From the NCBI GenBank assembly GCA_951804985.1, contig OX638130.1, positions 78,176,583 through 78,240,582 of the forward strand: 64,000 bases of DNA, in the 5' to 3' direction. The notes beneath the pieces are model-generated. The model was given only the letters and a program-made list of their open reading frames with translations, ran no database searches and was not told the origin of the DNA. Shown one piece after another: positions 60,476 through 64,000 of the stretch. Every line of letters begins with the position of its first letter. The first letter of the stretch is position 1. Both the position numbers and the translations under genes were made by a program. Source of the DNA: Dryomyza anilis (lineage: Eukaryota > Arthropoda > Insecta > Diptera > Dryomyzidae).

Positions 60476-62480
60476 TGACATGTCCATTGAAAGATGAGGT
60501 GCACCTGAACATGTCCAGGAACACCTTGGACAATTTTTTTTTCATTATTTTTTGAAATGTTATTAAAATGATTTTGGACATGTCCACTGGTGGATGAGAC
60601 GCTCCTGGACATGTCCATGATGACCTTGGACAACATTTTTTTTTCATTATTTTTTTAAATGTTATAAAAAATGATTTTGGACATGTCCACTGGAGGATGA
60701 GGTGCTCCACGATGACCTTGGACAATTTTTTTTCTTATTTTTTTTGAAATGTTATTAAAATGATTTTGGACATGTCCACTGGATGATGAGGTGCTCCTGG
60801 ACTTGTTCAAGATGACCTTGGACAACATTTTATTTTTCATTATTTTTTGAAATGTTATAAAAATGATTGTGGACATGTCCACTGGAGGATGAGGTGCTCC
60901 AAGATGAACTTGGACACATTTTTTTTTCATTACATGTCCACTGAAGGATGAGGTGATCCTGGACTTGTTCATGATGACCTTGGACAACATTTTATTTTTC
61001 ATTATTTTTTGAAATGTTATAAAAATGATTTTGGACATGTCCACTGGAGGATGAGGTGCTCCGCGATGACCTTGGACAATTTTTTTTTTCATTATTTTTT
61101 GAAATGTTATAAAAATGATTTTGGACATGTCCACTGAAGGATGAGGTGCTCCTGGACTTGTTCATGATGACCTTGGACAACATTTTATTTTTCATTATTT
61201 TTTGAAATGTTATAAAAATGATTTTGGACATGTCCACTGGAGGATGAGGTGCTCCACGATGACCTTGGACAATTTTTTCTTATTTTTTTTGAAATGTTAT
61301 TAAAATGATTTTGGACATGTCCACTGGATGATGAGGTGCTCCTGGACATGTCCATGATGACCTTGGACAAACATTAATTTTTTTCATTATTTTTTGAAAT
61401 GTTTTAAAAATGATTGTGGACATGTCCACTGGAGGATGAGGTGCTCCAAGATGACCTTGGACACATTTTTTTTTTCATTTTTTTTTTGAAATGTTATAAA
61501 AATGATTTTGGACATGTCCACTGAAGGATGAGGTGCTCCTGGACTTGTTCATGATGACCTTGGACAATTTTTTTCTTATTTTTTTTGAAATGTTATTAAA
61601 ATGATTTTGGACATGTCCACTGGATGATGAGGTGCTCCTGGACTTGTTCATGATGACCTTGGACAACATTTTATTTTTCATTATTTTTTGAAATGTTATA
61701 AAAATGATTGTGGACATGTCCACTGGAGGATGAGGTGCTCCAAGATGAACTTGGACACATTTTTTTTTTCATTACATGTCCACTGAAGGATGAGGTGATC
61801 CTGGACTTGTTCATGATGACCTTGGACAATTTTTTTTCTTATTTTTTTTGAAATGTTATTAAAATGATTTTGGACATGTCCACTGGATGATGAGGTGCTC
61901 CTGGACTTGTTCAAGATGACCTTGGACAACATTTTATTTTTCATTATTTTTTGAAATGTTATAAAAATGATTGTGGACATGTCCACTGGAGGATGAGGTG
62001 CTCCAAGATGAACTTGGACACATTTTGTTTTTCATTACATGTCCACTGAAGGATGAGGTGATCCTGGCCTTGTTCATGATGACCTTGGACAACATTTTAT
62101 TTTTCATTATTTTTTGAAATGTTATAAAAATGATTTTGGACATGTCCACTGGAGGATGAGGTGCTCCACGATGACCTTGGACAATTTTTTTTCTTATTTT
62201 TTTTGAAATGTTATTAAATTGATTTTGGACATGTCCACTGGATGATGAGGTGCTCCTGGACATGTCCATGATGACCTTGGACAAAAATTAATTTTTTTCA
62301 TTATTTTTTGAAATGTTTTAAAAATGATTGTGGACATGTCCACTGGAGGATGAGGTGCTCCAAGATGACCTTGGACACATCTTTTTTTTCATTATTTTTT
62401 GAAATGTTATAAAAATGATTTTGGAAATGTCCACTGGAGGATCAGGTGCTCTTGGACATATCCATGATGACCTTACACAA
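60476..62480. repeat. GGACATGTCC satellite array, copy C
   Basis: About 2 kb, roughly twenty units, the longest array. It includes a higher-order period: a composite with an incomplete unit (TTCATTACATGTCCACTGAAGG) recurs at about 60927, 61771 and 62031. The array is interrupted by a DINE at 62486 and finishes at 63187-63272. Confidence 0.95.
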
Positions 62481-62485
62481 TTTTT

Positions 62486-63182
62486 ATACCCTACACTAAG
62501 AGTGAAAGGGTATATTCAGTTTGGTACGCCGTTTGTAACACCCAGAAGGAAGCATTTCCGGTATGGAAAAGTATATATATTCTTGAACAGCATGACCTCC
62601 TGAGTCGATTTAGCGATGTCCGTCTGTCTGTCCGTCTGTCTGTCCGTCTGTTGAAATCCCTACTACTTTTAAAATTGAAGAGCTAGATAAATGAAACTTA
62701 TAACTTAGATTACTAATATACCTACGCTGTATGTTTGGCGAGATCGGTCCATTGTGACCTATGATCCGACCACTTATGTTCCAATACCTTATATAAAATG
62801 TACATATAAATATCAATTTTTATGTATACGTGCCTAGGTAAACTTTTTTGGTCAAAATATATATTGACATCATGCTAAAATACATGATAATAATGTTTTG
62901 AGGCGAAAAGACTTGTGGTTCACAAAAAAAAATCGAAATTCGGTACACCTACCCATTTGTAAATATGGGAATCAAATGAATGGAAATTCTTCAGCGATTG
63001 AATGTTTGTAGTTATTTTCAGGATTCGTATACCCTGGTGACCTATATATCACTTTGAATGGTAACCACACATATGTGTAGGGTATTTATAGTCGGCTTAG
63101 ACCGACTATAATTTTGATAATCCTAACTATCATAATTACACCTACTTTAAAATTTCCCATGTGATCTAACCTTCCCAACTGG
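62486..63182 (+). mobile_element. DINE-like Helentron inserted in the satellite
   Basis: Starts ATACCCTACACTAAG and ends CCCAACTGG. It has a shortened (GTCY)n core at 62617-62650, GTGTAGGGTAT near 63075-63085 and a perfect 9-bp stem-loop. Comparison with copies A and B (ACACAATTTTTTTTATTATG) shows it landed inside the T run, with T on both sides. It closely matches the 5684-6412 copy, so it is young. Confidence 0.92.
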
Positions 63183-63294
63183 TTTTTATTATGTTTTGAA
63201 ATATCACTAAATATGATTTTGGACATGTCAATTCAAGGATGAGGTGCTCCTGGACATGTCCAGAATGACCACTACATTTGGAAGGAATCGCCTT
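63183..63294. repeat. GGACATGTCC array end and junction, copy C
   Basis: Resumes the unit interrupted by the DINE and ends in CATTTGGAAGGAATCGCC, the same junction as at 52326 and 57909. Confidence 0.9.
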
Positions 63295-64000
63295 CAAAAG
63301 ATCAAAAATATTTAAAAGATCAAAAAGATTGAAAAGATCAAAAATATCAAAAAGATCAAAAAGATCAAAAAGATCAAAAAATATCAAAAAGATTAAAAAG
63401 AATTAAAATATTAAAAAGATCCAAAAAGGTCAAAAAAAAATTAAAAATATTCAAAAGATTAAAAGGGTTAAAAAGATTAAAAAGATCACAAAGATCAAAA
63501 AGATCAAATAGATCAAAAAGATTAAACAGATCAAAAAGATCAAAAAGATTAAAAATATTGAAAAGATTAAAAGGGTTAAAAATATTAAAAAGATCAAAAA
63601 AGATCAAAAAGATCAAAAAGATCAAAAAGATCAAAAAGATCAAAAAGATCAAAAAGATCAAAAAGATCAAAAAGATCAAAAAGATCAAAAAGATCAAAAA
63701 GATCAAAAAGATCAAAAAGATCAAAAAGATCAAAAAGATCAAAAAGATCAAAAAGATCAAAAAGATCAAAAAGATCAAAAAGATCAAAAAGATCATAAAG
63801 ATCAAAAAGATCAAAAAGATCAAAAAGATCAAAGAGATCATAGAGATCAAAGAGATCAAAGAGATCAAAGAGATCAAAGAGATCAAAGAGATCAAAGAGA
63901 TTAAAGAGATTAAAGAGATCAATGAGATCAAAGAGATCAAAGAGACCAAAGAGATAAAAGAGATCAAAGAGATCAAAGAGATCAAAGAGATCAAAGAGAT
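63295..64000. repeat. 9-bp GATCAAAAA array, copy C (runs off window)
   Basis: Degenerate at the start (GATTAAAAG, ATATTAAAAAG), pure GATCAAAAA from about 63600 to 63830, then a homogeneous switch to GATCAAAGA from about 63830 to the window end. The true length is unknown. Confidence 0.97.

Noticed and set aside
51366..62284. Ser/Lys-rich minus-strand frames with HVQNHF-type repeats
   Set aside because: Periodic with the 90-104-bp satellite. The frames change between units and are not conserved as protein.
51269..62480. CRISPR-like array
   Set aside because: The whole unit repeats with no unique spacers, and the host is a eukaryote.

Overview
The window is non-coding-rich, AT-rich DNA of an insect, most likely a brachyceran fly. 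The evidence is: isolated exons in very long introns, DINE-type Helentron elements with a (GTCY)n core, Helitrons ending CTAG, APE-type non-LTR retrotransposons, a gypsy element primed by tRNA-Leu, Tc1 and hAT relics, and a tRNA-derived SINE. There are no prokaryotic operons. Species cannot be fixed from the sequence.

Host coding sequence appears to be limited to two plus-strand pieces. A clean 363-nt exon at 48182-48544 (AG/GT bounded, phase 0) encodes 121 residues that resemble the FAT domain of ATM kinase (tefu in Drosophila). A weaker candidate exon at about 27271-27538, with one apparent frameshift, resembles the FAT segment just N-terminal to it. If both are right, most of the window is introns of one tefu-like gene, one of them more than 20 kb long. 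An exon for about 45 residues between them was not located.

Layout: 1-5.7 kb, dispersed repeats and a hAT-like MITE with perfect 8-bp target duplications. 5.7-13.5 kb, a DINE element, two non-LTR fragments, a 199-bp direct repeat and a minus-strand Helitron with a DINE nested in it. 13.5-18.7 kb, a repeat split by a hAT element (itself carrying a dead Tc1), then a 1.3-kb tandem duplication joined by (TA)n. 18.7-22.6 kb, a long-TIR element containing a deleted non-LTR copy. 23-26.7 kb, a broken SAP/zinc-knuckle Gag. 27.7-31.4 kb, a full Helitron carrying a non-LTR element with an 840-codon endonuclease-fragment/reverse-transcriptase ORF. 32.8-36 kb, an older broken copy. 37.6-40.3 kb, a decayed autonomous Helitron Rep/helicase on the minus strand. 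40.5-47.9 kb, a gypsy-type LTR element on the minus strand with pol gutted and filled by a foldback element, a SINE and other repeats.

From 49.7 kb to the end lies a higher-order satellite present in three copies. Each copy has, in order: a GTCCCGTCCGGAAC-containing block, a GATGA-rich block, an array of about 90/104-bp units carrying the palindrome GGACATGTCC, and a 9-bp GATCAAAAA array. A tRNA-derived SINE or its fragment sits at the end of the first two copies. The long Ile/Lys and Leu/Ile/Phe reading frames there are by-products of the 9-bp repeat. I found no convincing new multi-gene system. The most notable features are the satellite with its p53-consensus palindromes and the nested transposons whose empty sites can be read from neighbouring copies.
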